A stretch of DNA of 64,000 bases, taken from assembly GCF_022842015.1 (NCBI RefSeq), contig NZ_JALHQJ010000001.1, positions 1 through 64,000 of the forward strand, written 5' to 3'. This DNA is from Nitrosomonas sp. (GTDB lineage: Bacteria > Pseudomonadota > Gammaproteobacteria > Burkholderiales > Nitrosomonadaceae). The notes below the pieces were generated by a model, which saw only the letters and a program-made list of their open reading frames with translations, ran no database searches and had not been told where the DNA came from. This document shows positions 42,930-53,086 of this stretch, piece after piece. The stretch's first letter is position 1. Each line of letters opens with the position of its first letter. Position numbers and translations under genes: made by a program.

Positions 42930-43632
42930 TTTTGTTTTGATAAGTAAGGCTGCTCAATAAGTCACAATGGTCAGTGTTAATGGTTCTTTCGCTTGTAGCG
43001 CTGGCTACCTTACAGCATCGTGTGAGTTTATTGAAAGTCAATTTAGTTGAATGCCTACTAGCACACGTTTCTTTAAAAGATTGCTTTCTCATATCTGAGA
43101 GAGAAAACATAATTCGCGTACTTTTTAGCTCACTTGATCCTCTGGCCATTACTTCACATCCCAAATTATGAAGAATAAAATAAGGTGTAATAGTTAGGAT
43201 ATTTATTACTTTAATATTTCTTAGAAGCCTCAGAATAGAGGTATACACCAACTCGAGATGAAATTTGATGTAAGATGATGTTAGTAAATCAGGATTAATC
43301 TCTGTGGATTCAAATTTACATTTCTTGATTTGAATGATTAAAAATAAATCCGCAGTGAATATTATGCTACTTACAGTGGTATAGGTTATTTAAATTTACT
43401 ATTTTTGATTTTTCTTTGAATATATTAATATATATCTGATTCATAATAAGTATTAAAGTTTTAAGTTGAATTGTCGTAGCTAGCGTGAAATGATTGCTGG
43501 CTCCCTTGATGTATGTAAGCGTTTAATTTTACTTGATATTTTTTGTAATTTTGCTATGGAATAGTTTGCCATGTTAAGCATATATGGAGCAGTCTGATTG
43601 AAATTTTTGTCATAAATAAAGGGGAAAGTACT

Positions 43633-44598
43633 ATGGCAGTAGCACATATAAGGATGATTTCGATAATAGGGTTTGCACTTATTATCGTTTTCGCTCTTAC
43701 TGCTTGCGATAAAGAGCCTAAAGCAAAAAAATCTGGGCAATCAATAGTTAGTGTTAATGGCTCCGAGATTACAATGCTTCAACTTAACGATGAGGTAAGG
43801 CGAAGTAGTATCCGCGCTGATCAGTATGAGACCGCTAGCGAGAAATTATTGGAATCACTGATTGCTCGTCAGTTGATCGTAGATGAAGCCATAAGAAATA
43901 AACTTGATCGTACACCTGACGTGATGCAGGCACGTGAGCGTGCAAATGCTCAAGTAATTGCACAAGCATATTTGCAAGGAATTGTTAGCAAGATTGCAAA
44001 ACCATCTAAAGCTGAGATTGATGATTATTATCAGAAAAACCCAGAGTTGTTTGCTCAGCGAAAACAGTTTGATTTAACTACTGTGCGAGTAGCAACTAAG
44101 GATGTTAGTGAAGAACTGAAGAAAATAATAGATGCAGCAAAGTCTGTAGATGAGGTTGTAAATTGGCTTGATAAAAACAAAATTCAATATTTTCGCAGCC
44201 TTGCAACACGAAGTAGTGCTGATCTTCCGCTGCAGTTAGTATCAATGTTACGTGAGAAAAGCAAAGACACTATTTTTATTATAAATGAACAAGAAAAAAC
44301 TGTGTTGATTTCAGTTAATGCGATTAAAGATAATTCAGTTTCAGAAACTGCTGCGGCACCACAAATTGAAAGATTCTTGATCAATCAAAAATATAAAGAA
44401 GAAACAGACGCTGAAATTGCGCGTCTACGCGCTTCGGCAAAGATCGAATATCTAAATGCAAAAGTACCAGAACCCAATACAGAGAAATCAGGTGATCAGT
44501 TACCCATAATTTCTCCTGAAACTTTGGATAGCAACGACAATCCATCTGGAGCAGTATCTGAAGGAGTAATTGAACGAGGTATTTCTGGTTTAAAATAA
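43633..44598 (+). CDS. epsD: EpsD-family peptidyl-prolyl cis-trans isomerase lipoprotein
   Basis: Lipobox LTAC; SurA-like N-terminal helices (EKLLESLIARQLIVDEAIRNKLDRTPDVMQARERANAQVIAQAYLQGI); first gene of the exosortase-B EPS operon. Confidence 0.87.
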   Translation: MAVAHIRMISIIGFALIIVFALTACDKEPKAKKSGQSIVSVNGSEITMLQLNDEVRRSSIRADQYETASEKLLESLIARQLIVDEAIRNKLDRTPDVMQARERANAQVIAQAYLQGIVSKIAKPSKAEIDDYYQKNPELFAQRKQFDLTTVRVATKDVSEELKKIIDAAKSVDEVVNWLDKNKIQYFRSLATRSSADLPLQLVSMLREKSKDTIFIINEQEKTVLISVNAIKDNSVSETAAAPQIERFLINQKYKEETDAEIARLRASAKIEYLNAKVPEPNTEKSGDQLPIISPETLDSNDNPSGAVSEGVIERGISGLK

Positions 44599-44661
44599 GT
44601 ATGTTTATGCTTAGGATATATTTAATCTATTTGACATAGGATAAATTAAGGATATAGGTAA

Positions 44662-45477
44662 ATGGAAAATATTATGAAGAAAGGGCAGTTATTGATTATG
44701 GTTTTGGCACTACTTTCGACGATTGGCATCGCTAATGCGGCTGCCGGAGAGAAAAAAGAAAGTGTTTTAGGTCCAGGTGACACATTAAAAATATTTGTGT
44801 TTGGTCAACCGGACATGACAACTGAGGTAAAAGTAAGTGAGGCTGGAAACATAACTTTTCCATTGCTGGGCGAAATATTTATTGATGGACTAACACCTTC
44901 TGAAGCGGAAAGAAAGATAGTTAATCTGCTGGAGAGTAAAGATATCTTACGTAAACCACAAGTAAATATCATTACTGCTTCGTTGCAAAGTCAAATGGTA
45001 TCTGTGCTTGGCTATGTACGTAACCAAGGGCGATATCCAATCGAAGGTAAACGCAGATTGACCGAAATTCTGGCTATGGCGGGAGGGATCGTCCCTGATG
45101 GAGCAGATCAGATTACCTTGATTCGTTCGAATGGTAATCAATATGTTAAAGAAGTAATTGATGTTTTAGAGATGATTCGTTCTGGCAATTTGACTCGTGA
45201 TTTGAACGTAAGAAGTGATGATCTAGTCTATGTTGAAAGAGCGTCTCGTTTTTATATCTATGGTGAAGTGCAACGTGCTGGAGTATATAAGCTTGAGCGC
45301 AACATGACGGTTATGCAGGCGCTGTCGGTGGGCGGTGGATTAACTACACGAGGTACCGAGCGTGGTTTGCGGATTCAGCGCCGTGACGGAGCGGGAAATC
45401 TGCAGATTTTACCTCTTAAATCGAGTGATTTAGTGGAGCCTGACGATGTAATTTTTATCAAAGAAAGTCTGTTCTAA
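44662..45477 (+). CDS. epsE: Polysaccharide export protein EpsE (Wza-like)
   Basis: LGPGDTLKIFVFGQPDMTTEVKVSEAGNITFPLLGEI; SLBB domain (VSVLGYVRNQGRYPIEGKRRLTEILAMAGG). Confidence 0.93.
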   Translation: MENIMKKGQLLIMVLALLSTIGIANAAAGEKKESVLGPGDTLKIFVFGQPDMTTEVKVSEAGNITFPLLGEIFIDGLTPSEAERKIVNLLESKDILRKPQVNIITASLQSQMVSVLGYVRNQGRYPIEGKRRLTEILAMAGGIVPDGADQITLIRSNGNQYVKEVIDVLEMIRSGNLTRDLNVRSDDLVYVERASRFYIYGEVQRAGVYKLERNMTVMQALSVGGGLTTRGTERGLRIQRRDGAGNLQILPLKSSDLVEPDDVIFIKESLF

Positions 45478-45560
45478 TATCTGATCTAGAGTTTCTCGAT
45501 TTAACCTATGAAGTAAATAGCGTAATGTAACTTAATGAGGTTCAAAATAGGATTGTGCGT

Positions 45561-46925
45561 ATGGATTTTTCTCGATTTTTTCTTATTATATTAGCGCGCC
45601 ATAAACTGATACTCTTGACACTTGTTGTGACGATGTCAACTACTTTATTGGTTAGCTTGTTAATGTCAAAGAGCTACAAGTCAACAGCTGTAATGGTGCT
45701 TACCCATAAAGGTGCAGATCCTGTGACAGGATTAATAATGTCACACCAGCAAATCACAGGTTACATGGCTACGCAATTGGATATTATAAAAAGCTCAAGA
45801 ACCGCATTGATGGTAGTTGATCAACTGCGGCTTGATCAAAATGAAGCTGTTGTAAGCCAACATAAACAAAGTAATTCTACCTTGGGGATGCGCGAATGGT
45901 TGGCTGCTTTACTTCTTAAAAATCTGGAAATTGAAACTTCGCGTGATAGTAGTGTGATTCGTATCAGCTTTAAGGGTGCAGACCCTGTTTTTACTTCCGT
46001 TATTGCCAATGCTTTTGCAAATGCATATCAAGAAATAAGCATACGCCTCACCGTTGAACCTTCGCAAAAGGCAGCATCTTTTTTTACTGATCATTTGAAT
46101 GTATTACGTGACAGATTGGAAATTGCACAAAAAAAACTATCACAATATCAACATTCAGAAGGAATTGTTGACGCAGATTATCGACTTGATATTGAAACAA
46201 AGCGCTTGAACGATCTTGCAAGTCAATTGGTGGCAGCGCAAGCGGATTTGATTGGTGCGGATTCAAAGTTAGATGGTACTAGCCGGACAAGCGAAGGACT
46301 TAGTGTTACTAGAAATGCGGTCATTAACAATCTTAAAATAAATTTATCGCAAGCCGAATCAAGGTTCTCTGATATTTCTCAAAAATTGGGAAAAAATCAT
46401 CCCAGTTACATTGGAGCAAAAGCAGAAGTTGACAAACTTAGATCTGAACTTAGTAGGCACATAAGTTTTACTGACAGAAGCGCTGTTAATCAAGAGGCCG
46501 AGATTAGTAAGGCTCTTGAAGAGCAGAAAAAGAAAATACTAACATTGAATCGTTCGAGAGATGAGCTTCAAATTCTTGAAAGAGACGTGGAAGGTGCGCA
46601 ACAGGCATATAACAGTGCAATGCAACGTTTAAATCAAACGACTCTTGAGGGACAATCTAACTTATCAAGTGTTTCCATACTTGACACAGCAAAAATTCCG
46701 GATAAGCCAGATAGTCCTAAGATACTACTCAATTTAGTTCTTTCAGCATTTTTGGGAACCTTGTTGGGGGTAGGGGCAGGATTACTTGCAGAGATGATTG
46801 ATCGTCGTGTGCGCTCAGCAGAGGATTTGATAGATGTACTCCATGCTCCCGTGCTTGGCATTATAAAGCGAGGCATTCCAAAACAAAGACGCTTACAATT
46901 AGCATTACCTCGTTTGCTACGATGA
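45561..46925 (+). CDS. epsF: Chain length determinant protein EpsF (Wzz/PCP-like)
   Basis: N- and C-terminal TM segments flanking coiled coil; SILDTAKIPDKPDSPKILLNLVLSAFLGTLLGVGAGLLAEMIDRRVRS. Confidence 0.92.
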   Translation: MDFSRFFLIILARHKLILLTLVVTMSTTLLVSLLMSKSYKSTAVMVLTHKGADPVTGLIMSHQQITGYMATQLDIIKSSRTALMVVDQLRLDQNEAVVSQHKQSNSTLGMREWLAALLLKNLEIETSRDSSVIRISFKGADPVFTSVIANAFANAYQEISIRLTVEPSQKAASFFTDHLNVLRDRLEIAQKKLSQYQHSEGIVDADYRLDIETKRLNDLASQLVAAQADLIGADSKLDGTSRTSEGLSVTRNAVINNLKINLSQAESRFSDISQKLGKNHPSYIGAKAEVDKLRSELSRHISFTDRSAVNQEAEISKALEEQKKKILTLNRSRDELQILERDVEGAQQAYNSAMQRLNQTTLEGQSNLSSVSILDTAKIPDKPDSPKILLNLVLSAFLGTLLGVGAGLLAEMIDRRVRSAEDLIDVLHAPVLGIIKRGIPKQRRLQLALPRLLR

Positions 46926-46953
46926 ATGATTCAGAAAGTTTAAAGGAAAGAAA

Positions 46954-47859
46954 ATGAGCATTCCAGATTCTTTAGAAACAGAGAAGCTGAGCGGTTCCGG
47001 CTCTATCACTACAAACGCGGCTGCTGTACGTAAGTTTAGTATCGGGCACATTTTGTTGGATATGGGGAAAATTACTCCTGTTGAGGCTGAGCGTATATTA
47101 CGATTGCAGAAAGAAAGTGGCTTGCGCTTTGGTGATGCGGCAATAAAGTTAGGCCTAATTACTGAAGCAGATATCCAGTTAGTATTAGCACAACAATTCG
47201 ATTATCCGTATTTATTACCTGGACAAGGAAATCATCCGCCGGAATTGGTAGTTGCATATCAACCATTTGGCACTCAGGTTGAAGTTTTTCGCGCAGTAAG
47301 AAGCCAATTAATGCTACGTTGGTTTACTTCTGAACGTAAAGCACTAGCAATAATTAGTTGTAACCCAAATGAAGGGGCAAGTCTTTTTACTGCGAATCTT
47401 GCAGTAGTGTTTTCTCAACTTGGTGAGCGGACACTGTTAATCGATGCCAATTTACGTGGTCCGCAGCAGCATGAGATTTTTAATTTGAAAAACAAACAAG
47501 GCTTGTCTGATGTGCTTGTTGCTCGCGCTAATGTGTCTGAGGTTATTGCTAAAATAGATTCATTTGTTGATCTTTCGGTGTTGCCTGCGGGCACGTTGCC
47601 ACCAAATCCCTTGGAACTCCTTAATCGTTCTTCTTTCGACGAAATGAATGATCAACTTGCGAGTCAGTACGATGTTATTCTTTATGATACTTTAGCATTT
47701 TCTAATGGAGTTGATGCGCTTGCTATAGCCGCTCGCACTGATGGCGCACTCATAGTTGCGCACAAGAACAATACTCGCTTAACTGATATCAACGCAATGA
47801 GTGAACAACTAAAATATAGCGGCGCTGAGATTGTAGGCTCAGTGCTAATTGATTTTTAG
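46954..47859 (+). CDS. epsG: EpsG-type chain-length tyrosine-kinase-like protein with N-terminal MshEN-like domain
   Basis: VEVFRAVRSQLMLRWF...SCNPNEGASLFTANLAVVFSQLGERTLLIDANLRGPQQHEIFNLKNKQGLSDVL; N-terminal GHILLDMGKITPVEAERILRLQKESGLRFGDAAIKLGLITEADIQLVLAQQ. Confidence 0.88.
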   Translation: MSIPDSLETEKLSGSGSITTNAAAVRKFSIGHILLDMGKITPVEAERILRLQKESGLRFGDAAIKLGLITEADIQLVLAQQFDYPYLLPGQGNHPPELVVAYQPFGTQVEVFRAVRSQLMLRWFTSERKALAIISCNPNEGASLFTANLAVVFSQLGERTLLIDANLRGPQQHEIFNLKNKQGLSDVLVARANVSEVIAKIDSFVDLSVLPAGTLPPNPLELLNRSSFDEMNDQLASQYDVILYDTLAFSNGVDALAIAARTDGALIVAHKNNTRLTDINAMSEQLKYSGAEIVGSVLIDF

Positions 47860-47874
47860 TAGATAAATTTAATC

Positions 47875-48765
47875 ATGCCTTCATATCAATTAAGTAGTAC
47901 TAAATCAGAGATACTAAACTGGTGGCCTATAATTTTAGGCGCATTGGCTTTATATATTCCCACTTTTTATGGTTTGGCAAATGGAATATGGACAAATGAA
48001 GAGCAGGCTCACGGGCCAATAATTTTGATACTTTCATTGTGGCTTATGTTCCGAAAGTGGAAAATAATGATTAAAGAAAGTGATGCCCAATCAACTTCAG
48101 TCTTCGGGTGGGTCATCCTCGTGGTCGCTCTAATTTTTTACATTATTGGCGGTTCTCAACAGATATTAATATTAGAGATTGGTTCTTTTATTCTGGTTTT
48201 AGCAGCGATATTACTTATTAAGCGCGGTTATATTGCGCTAAAAATCATGTGGTTCCCATTGTTTTTCTTGTTATTTATGATTCCGTTACCAGGTGCAATA
48301 GTTAGTTTTTTTACTATGCCGATGAAGATGGCAGTTTCGTATGTTGCAGAGAATATTTTGTTTTGGGCAAATTATCCTATCGCGAGAAATGGTGTGATTT
48401 TGCAAATTGGTCAATATCAACTTCTTGTGGCTGATGCATGTGCGGGATTACAGACATTACTAACTTTGGAGGCATTAGGTTTGTTTTATCTGAATCTTGT
48501 CAATCATACTTCGGTTTTTCGAAACGTGGCATTGGCTATTCTTATAATACCTATTTCTTTTACTGCTAACGTTATTCGCGTTATCGTACTTACTTTGATA
48601 ACTTACCACTATGGTGACGCTGCAGGACAAGGGTTTCTTCATGGGTTTGCTGGCATGGTTTTATTTATTAGTGCATTAGTACTAATTCTTGGAGTGGACG
48701 GATTGTTGCAGTATTTTTCGCGAGCGCAGCGTGTCAATGTTACTCAACCACTAAGTAATATCTAG
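47875..48765 (+). CDS. xrtB: Exosortase B
   Basis: Multi-TM; exosortase catalytic triad context ADACAGLQTLLTLE / FTANVIRVIVLTLITYHYGD / GFLHGFAGMVLF (Cys-Arg-His). Confidence 0.92.
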   Translation: MPSYQLSSTKSEILNWWPIILGALALYIPTFYGLANGIWTNEEQAHGPIILILSLWLMFRKWKIMIKESDAQSTSVFGWVILVVALIFYIIGGSQQILILEIGSFILVLAAILLIKRGYIALKIMWFPLFFLLFMIPLPGAIVSFFTMPMKMAVSYVAENILFWANYPIARNGVILQIGQYQLLVADACAGLQTLLTLEALGLFYLNLVNHTSVFRNVALAILIIPISFTANVIRVIVLTLITYHYGDAAGQGFLHGFAGMVLFISALVLILGVDGLLQYFSRAQRVNVTQPLSNI

Positions 48766-48797
48766 TTATCAATTAATTAGATATTACTTAGTGGTTG
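48745..48797. repeat. 19-bp perfect inverted repeat across the xrtB stop codon
   Basis: CAACCACTAAGTAATATCT (48745-48763) / 15-nt loop / AGATATTACTTAGTGGTTG (48779-48797). Confidence 0.95.
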
Positions 48798-48880
48798 GTG
48801 GAGATGTGAATTAGGTTGCTTAAGAATAATTTTATAAAACAACATTTCTTTAGTGCTATTAGTAAAAAAGGAGAGTATTA

Positions 48881-49567
48881 ATGAATAAGCCTCTAATAAT
48901 TAATATATTAATTGGAGTATTGATGGTGTCATCAGGTGCTTTAACAATGGCTTTTACTCCCACCGAGAAAATTGCTGATTATCAGGAAAAGATCAATCTT
49001 GAAACGATGATTCCTGATAGATTTGGAGATTGGCAAATCGACAGAACAATTGTTCCATTACAAGTAGACGCTGAGACTCAAGCTAATCTTGACAAAATTT
49101 ATAACCAAACACTAGCCAGAACTTATGTCAATTCCCAAGGTGAGCGCATTATGCTTTCAGTGGCTTACGGGGGAGATCAGAGTGATAATCTGTCGGTACA
49201 TAAGCCTGAAGTATGTTATTACGCACAGGGTTTCGAGATAAGGAAGATTTTTCCTGGAGAGCTACTGACTCAATATGGAAAATTACCGATTAAGCGTTTA
49301 CTGGCTACCAAAGGTAATCGAAATGAACCAATTACATATTGGGTTACGGTTGGCAATAAAGCTGTTTTGCCAGGATTTGATCAAAAGTTGCAACAATTAC
49401 GTTACGGTTTGACAGGAAATATTCCAGACGGCATTTTGGTGAGAATTTCTTCTATAGATAATGATAATGATGTGGCTTATCAACTTCAAGCTATCTTTAT
49501 TCAAGATCTACTTTTAGCTGTTAATGTTAATGAACGAGTAAGATTAATAGGTTCTTTTCAGGCATAG
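48881..49567 (+). CDS. epsI: EpsI-family exosortase-associated protein
   Basis: PDRFGDWQID...GERIMLSVAYGGDQSDNLSVHKPEVCYYAQGFEI...ITYWVTVGN. Confidence 0.93.
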   Translation: MNKPLIINILIGVLMVSSGALTMAFTPTEKIADYQEKINLETMIPDRFGDWQIDRTIVPLQVDAETQANLDKIYNQTLARTYVNSQGERIMLSVAYGGDQSDNLSVHKPEVCYYAQGFEIRKIFPGELLTQYGKLPIKRLLATKGNRNEPITYWVTVGNKAVLPGFDQKLQQLRYGLTGNIPDGILVRISSIDNDNDVAYQLQAIFIQDLLLAVNVNERVRLIGSFQA

Positions 49568-49745
49568 TAGTATATCTATGGATGCTGGGAAGAGTGCTGG
49601 AGACATGGTCAGTATTGGTCTATAAATCCATGATTATAAAATAGGAAATACAAATTCAGCGTGCAAAAATAGTGAGCATATGAGTTTGGTCAATCTTTCA
49701 TGTATACAACAAAATTAAGTGAGATATAAGTAGGCCTTGTTTATT

Positions 49746-51263
49746 ATGAAAGCGGAAATATCATCCAGACTTTTTAATAGTAATCTAAATTCCAAAACGT
49801 TAGTTTTTGTCTTGTTGCTATTTAGTGTACTAATTTTATCAATTCTTAGTGGCATACTTGCCGCATCTGGAAACTTAATTCTTCTGGTTCCTCTGCTGGT
49901 TTTATTTGGCATTTTTTTTATTCTTGCTGCACCGGTTGCTTGGACAGTTTGGATATTATTTTGGGGGGCATTTCTAGTCACTGGACCAAGCGCCTATTTT
50001 CTCCGTTTTTCACAGCTTCAATGGTTTACAGTTTTGGTAAGTGCGGCATTGTTGTTACCAGTGCTGCTTCATTTGTTACGTGCTAGAACAAGTATAAAGT
50101 CAGTTTCATTCTCTAGTGAACTTTGGGGTCCTATCATCCTAGTTGTACTGGTACTTTTTTCTACTGTGATTGATCGACCTTACTTTTCTGAAATTATAAA
50201 TGCATCACGGTATTATCTTCTCATGTGGCCATTAATGCTGGTTATCATGTTTGGCTTAATATCTGAGAAAATGATAATGCAATTGTGGCAAGCTCTTATG
50301 ATTGTAGCTATTCTACAGTTCCCGATGGCGATTTATCAATATTTTTTTGTAGTTCCAAGTAGTGTACGGACGTCACCGTGGGATGCTGTGATAGGCACAT
50401 TTCATGGTGTTATAGAGGGCGGAGGAGATAGCGCTGCAATGGCCATTATGTTGTTGATTGCTATGTTAACTGCGATTGCATTATGGCGTGAAGGAAAACT
50501 TACTGGTTTAAAGGTGGTTTTAGTTGTATTGTTTGGGCTTCTTACGCTTGGTTTGGCGGAAGTTAAAGCAGCAGTCATACTGCTTCCGGTTATCATAGGC
50601 CTGTATTATCGTAAAGTGCTGCTGAAGCGACCTGTTGAGTTTATTGTTGTTATGATAGGTGCTGTTCTGTTAGTTGGAGCTTTATTTACATTTTATGAGA
50701 AACTTCACTATGGAGACGTCTCAACGCATACATTCAAGAAAAATCAAGTTACTTCAACTTATGATCGAGTGATGAGAGCCTTAGATCCTGAGACGGAGAC
50801 ATATGATGGTCGTGAATTGGGTCGTGTAAATCTGTTACTAAATTGGTGGAATATTAACGTTGGTAGTGGTGATTTGCAACACAGTTTATTTGGTTACGGT
50901 ATGGGAGCAACTTATGAAAGTAGAATCGGAACAGGGGAACTAGTGGATCGCTTCCTCTACAAGATAAATACATCTTCATCCCTCATATTATTATGGGAAG
51001 TAGGTATTTTGGGACATTTGGTTTTCTTCTTTATATTACTACTAGGAGCAAAAGCTTCGGAGCGTGCTGCTGGCTATGATGTTATTCCAGAAATTCATCG
51101 TATTTTTTTGAGGATAGGTGCGGTAGGATTATTCTTATTGATTTTAACAATGCCTTATAAGAACTTTCATTTGTACTCGAACCCGATTCAGTTTCTTATG
51201 ATGCTGATGTTAGGTCAGGCTGCTTACTGGTCGAGATTCTTAAATAAATGCGGTAATTCTTGA
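49746..51263 (+). CDS. O-antigen ligase/Wzy-like polysaccharide polymerase membrane protein
   Basis: About 10+ TM segments with a large periplasmic loop; position in EPS locus; ATG at 49746 preferred over 49737. Confidence 0.72.
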   Translation: MKAEISSRLFNSNLNSKTLVFVLLLFSVLILSILSGILAASGNLILLVPLLVLFGIFFILAAPVAWTVWILFWGAFLVTGPSAYFLRFSQLQWFTVLVSAALLLPVLLHLLRARTSIKSVSFSSELWGPIILVVLVLFSTVIDRPYFSEIINASRYYLLMWPLMLVIMFGLISEKMIMQLWQALMIVAILQFPMAIYQYFFVVPSSVRTSPWDAVIGTFHGVIEGGGDSAAMAIMLLIAMLTAIALWREGKLTGLKVVLVVLFGLLTLGLAEVKAAVILLPVIIGLYYRKVLLKRPVEFIVVMIGAVLLVGALFTFYEKLHYGDVSTHTFKKNQVTSTYDRVMRALDPETETYDGRELGRVNLLLNWWNINVGSGDLQHSLFGYGMGATYESRIGTGELVDRFLYKINTSSSLILLWEVGILGHLVFFFILLLGAKASERAAGYDVIPEIHRIFLRIGAVGLFLLILTMPYKNFHLYSNPIQFLMMLMLGQAAYWSRFLNKCGNS

Positions 51264-51460
51264 GTTATATCAGGAGACTGATAAAGATTTTTCCGAGAAA
51301 TCGATTACCTGATTTACATAAGTTATCAATGAATCAAGTGAGAGATTATTAGATACTGGCGCATAGGACATGGGATTGCAAGTACGACACACTGAAGAAA
51401 GATTATGATCAGTTATATTTTATAAAAAGATATTTTTATAATAATTTTCAAGGAAATCTG

Positions 51461-52180
51461 ATGCAAGGATGGCTCAAAGAGGTTTATGGAAAAATAATTC
51501 CTTTCGGAGTGCGCCAAGATATTAAAGGATATACTCGGCGGAGACAATACAAAGCGCTAAGGCAGCAGGTCAGTAGTGATGGTTATTCCTTAAAACCGTA
51601 TGACGACTTGCAATGCATTTTTATACATATTCCCAAAACTGCCGGTATATCAGTTTGTCAAGCATTCTTCGGTTGTTTAGGTGGGGGACACCTTACAGCA
51701 CGAACTTATCAAGTGATATTTGGAGCCGAATGTTATAATAATTATTTTAAGTTTGCCTTTGTACGCAATCCTTGGGATCGATTAGTATCTGCTTATGTTT
51801 TTTTAAAGAAGGGGGGGTTAACTGAGCAGGATAAAGTATGGTCACGTGAATATCTGGATAAATTTGATAGTTTCCAAAGCTTTATTTTGTATGGATTGAC
51901 ATCCTCTGACATTTACCGTGTTTTACATTTTATTCCACAGTGGGAATATGTAGTCGGCAAGAATGGCAAAGTCGATGTAGATTTTATTGGTAGATTCGAA
52001 GCCTTGGGGAGCGATTTTGAAATCTTGGCCGAAAGACTGGGAGTGGCGACTAATTTAGTAAAAATAAATCATAGCCTGAAAGGAGATTATCGTAGTTATT
52101 ACAATGATGCTAGCGCTGAGGTCGTGGCTAAGTTATATTCGCGCGATATTGAATTGTTTGGTTATTCATTTGACCATTAA
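51461..52180 (+). CDS. Sulfotransferase family 2 domain protein
   Basis: CIFIHIPKTAGISVCQAFFG; FKFAFVRNPWDRLVSAYVFLK. Confidence 0.88.
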   Translation: MQGWLKEVYGKIIPFGVRQDIKGYTRRRQYKALRQQVSSDGYSLKPYDDLQCIFIHIPKTAGISVCQAFFGCLGGGHLTARTYQVIFGAECYNNYFKFAFVRNPWDRLVSAYVFLKKGGLTEQDKVWSREYLDKFDSFQSFILYGLTSSDIYRVLHFIPQWEYVVGKNGKVDVDFIGRFEALGSDFEILAERLGVATNLVKINHSLKGDYRSYYNDASAEVVAKLYSRDIELFGYSFDH

Positions 52181-52222
52181 TTGCCACGCCGATGTCGTTT
52201 TATCTCCTAAAATAAATTAAAT

Positions 52223-53086
52223 ATGAAAATCAATTTTATAGGTGTTGGTGCACAGAAATGCGCATCTACATGGGTGCATCGTGTTCTATCAGATCATCCG
52301 GAAGTGGCGATATTTCAAGGTAAGGAAAGCGATTTTTTCTCAACTTATTATGGTCGTGGTTATCAGTGGTACGAGAAACAAGTAGGGGATGCCAGTGCGG
52401 TAAATGCCAAAGGAGAAATTTCACCTTCGTACTTTGCTGATAGCGATACACCTAGTCGTGTTTTTCTATACAATTCAGAAATGCGGATCGTGATATTGCT
52501 GCGAGACCCAATTGAACGTGCTTATTCCAACCATTTGCACGTGGTAAGACAAGGATATTTTTCTGGCCAGAAATTAAGTTTTGAAGATGGACTAGCCAAT
52601 AATCCAATGTATGTAGAACAGTCTCGCTACGCTAAGCACCTCGCTCGTTGGTTGGAAATCTTCCCAGAAAATCAAGTGTCAGTAATCTTCCAAGAAGATA
52701 TTCGCGATAATCCTAAGATACAAGCACGTAATTTATACCGTTTCTTAAGCATTAATGAGGATCATCAATCTTGGTTTCTAGAGAAAAAAGTGAATGAAAG
52801 TATTGTTGTTAAAAATGCTAAATTGGATCAGCTGCTTAAACAATTTGGAAGAATTGGCCGATATGTGGGTGGAAAGAGAATTGTCGAAGCAGTTAAGAAT
52901 AATGATTTAGTCCGTAATTTGCGTCGAAATCATAATCAAATTGAATTGAGGCAAGTTGTTCCACCGATGCGTGAGGATACACGAAAACATTTGCAAGAAG
53001 AATTGGCTAATGACATGAACGAATTATTGCGTCAGCTTAATCTAAAGAAATTACCTTGGCAGAGCTGGGTAGCGTTGCAGGATTGA
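52223..53086 (+). CDS. Sulfotransferase (PAPS-dependent type)
   Basis: FIGVGAQKCASTWVHRVLSDHPEV; IVILLRDPIERAYSNHLH. Confidence 0.9.
   Translation: MKINFIGVGAQKCASTWVHRVLSDHPEVAIFQGKESDFFSTYYGRGYQWYEKQVGDASAVNAKGEISPSYFADSDTPSRVFLYNSEMRIVILLRDPIERAYSNHLHVVRQGYFSGQKLSFEDGLANNPMYVEQSRYAKHLARWLEIFPENQVSVIFQEDIRDNPKIQARNLYRFLSINEDHQSWFLEKKVNESIVVKNAKLDQLLKQFGRIGRYVGGKRIVEAVKNNDLVRNLRRNHNQIELRQVVPPMREDTRKHLQEELANDMNELLRQLNLKKLPWQSWVALQD

Noticed and set aside
42895-43251. 118-aa minus-strand ORF (MVYTSILRLLRNIKVINILT...)
   Set aside because: Overlaps the cupin gene start and an opposite ORF; no recognisable family; not supported as a gene.
43573-43598. Possible sigma-54 site before epsD; the candidate TGGCTCCCTTGATGT was seen near 43490-43510
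   Set aside because: It has GT instead of the near-invariant GC at -12, so it does not meet the consensus.
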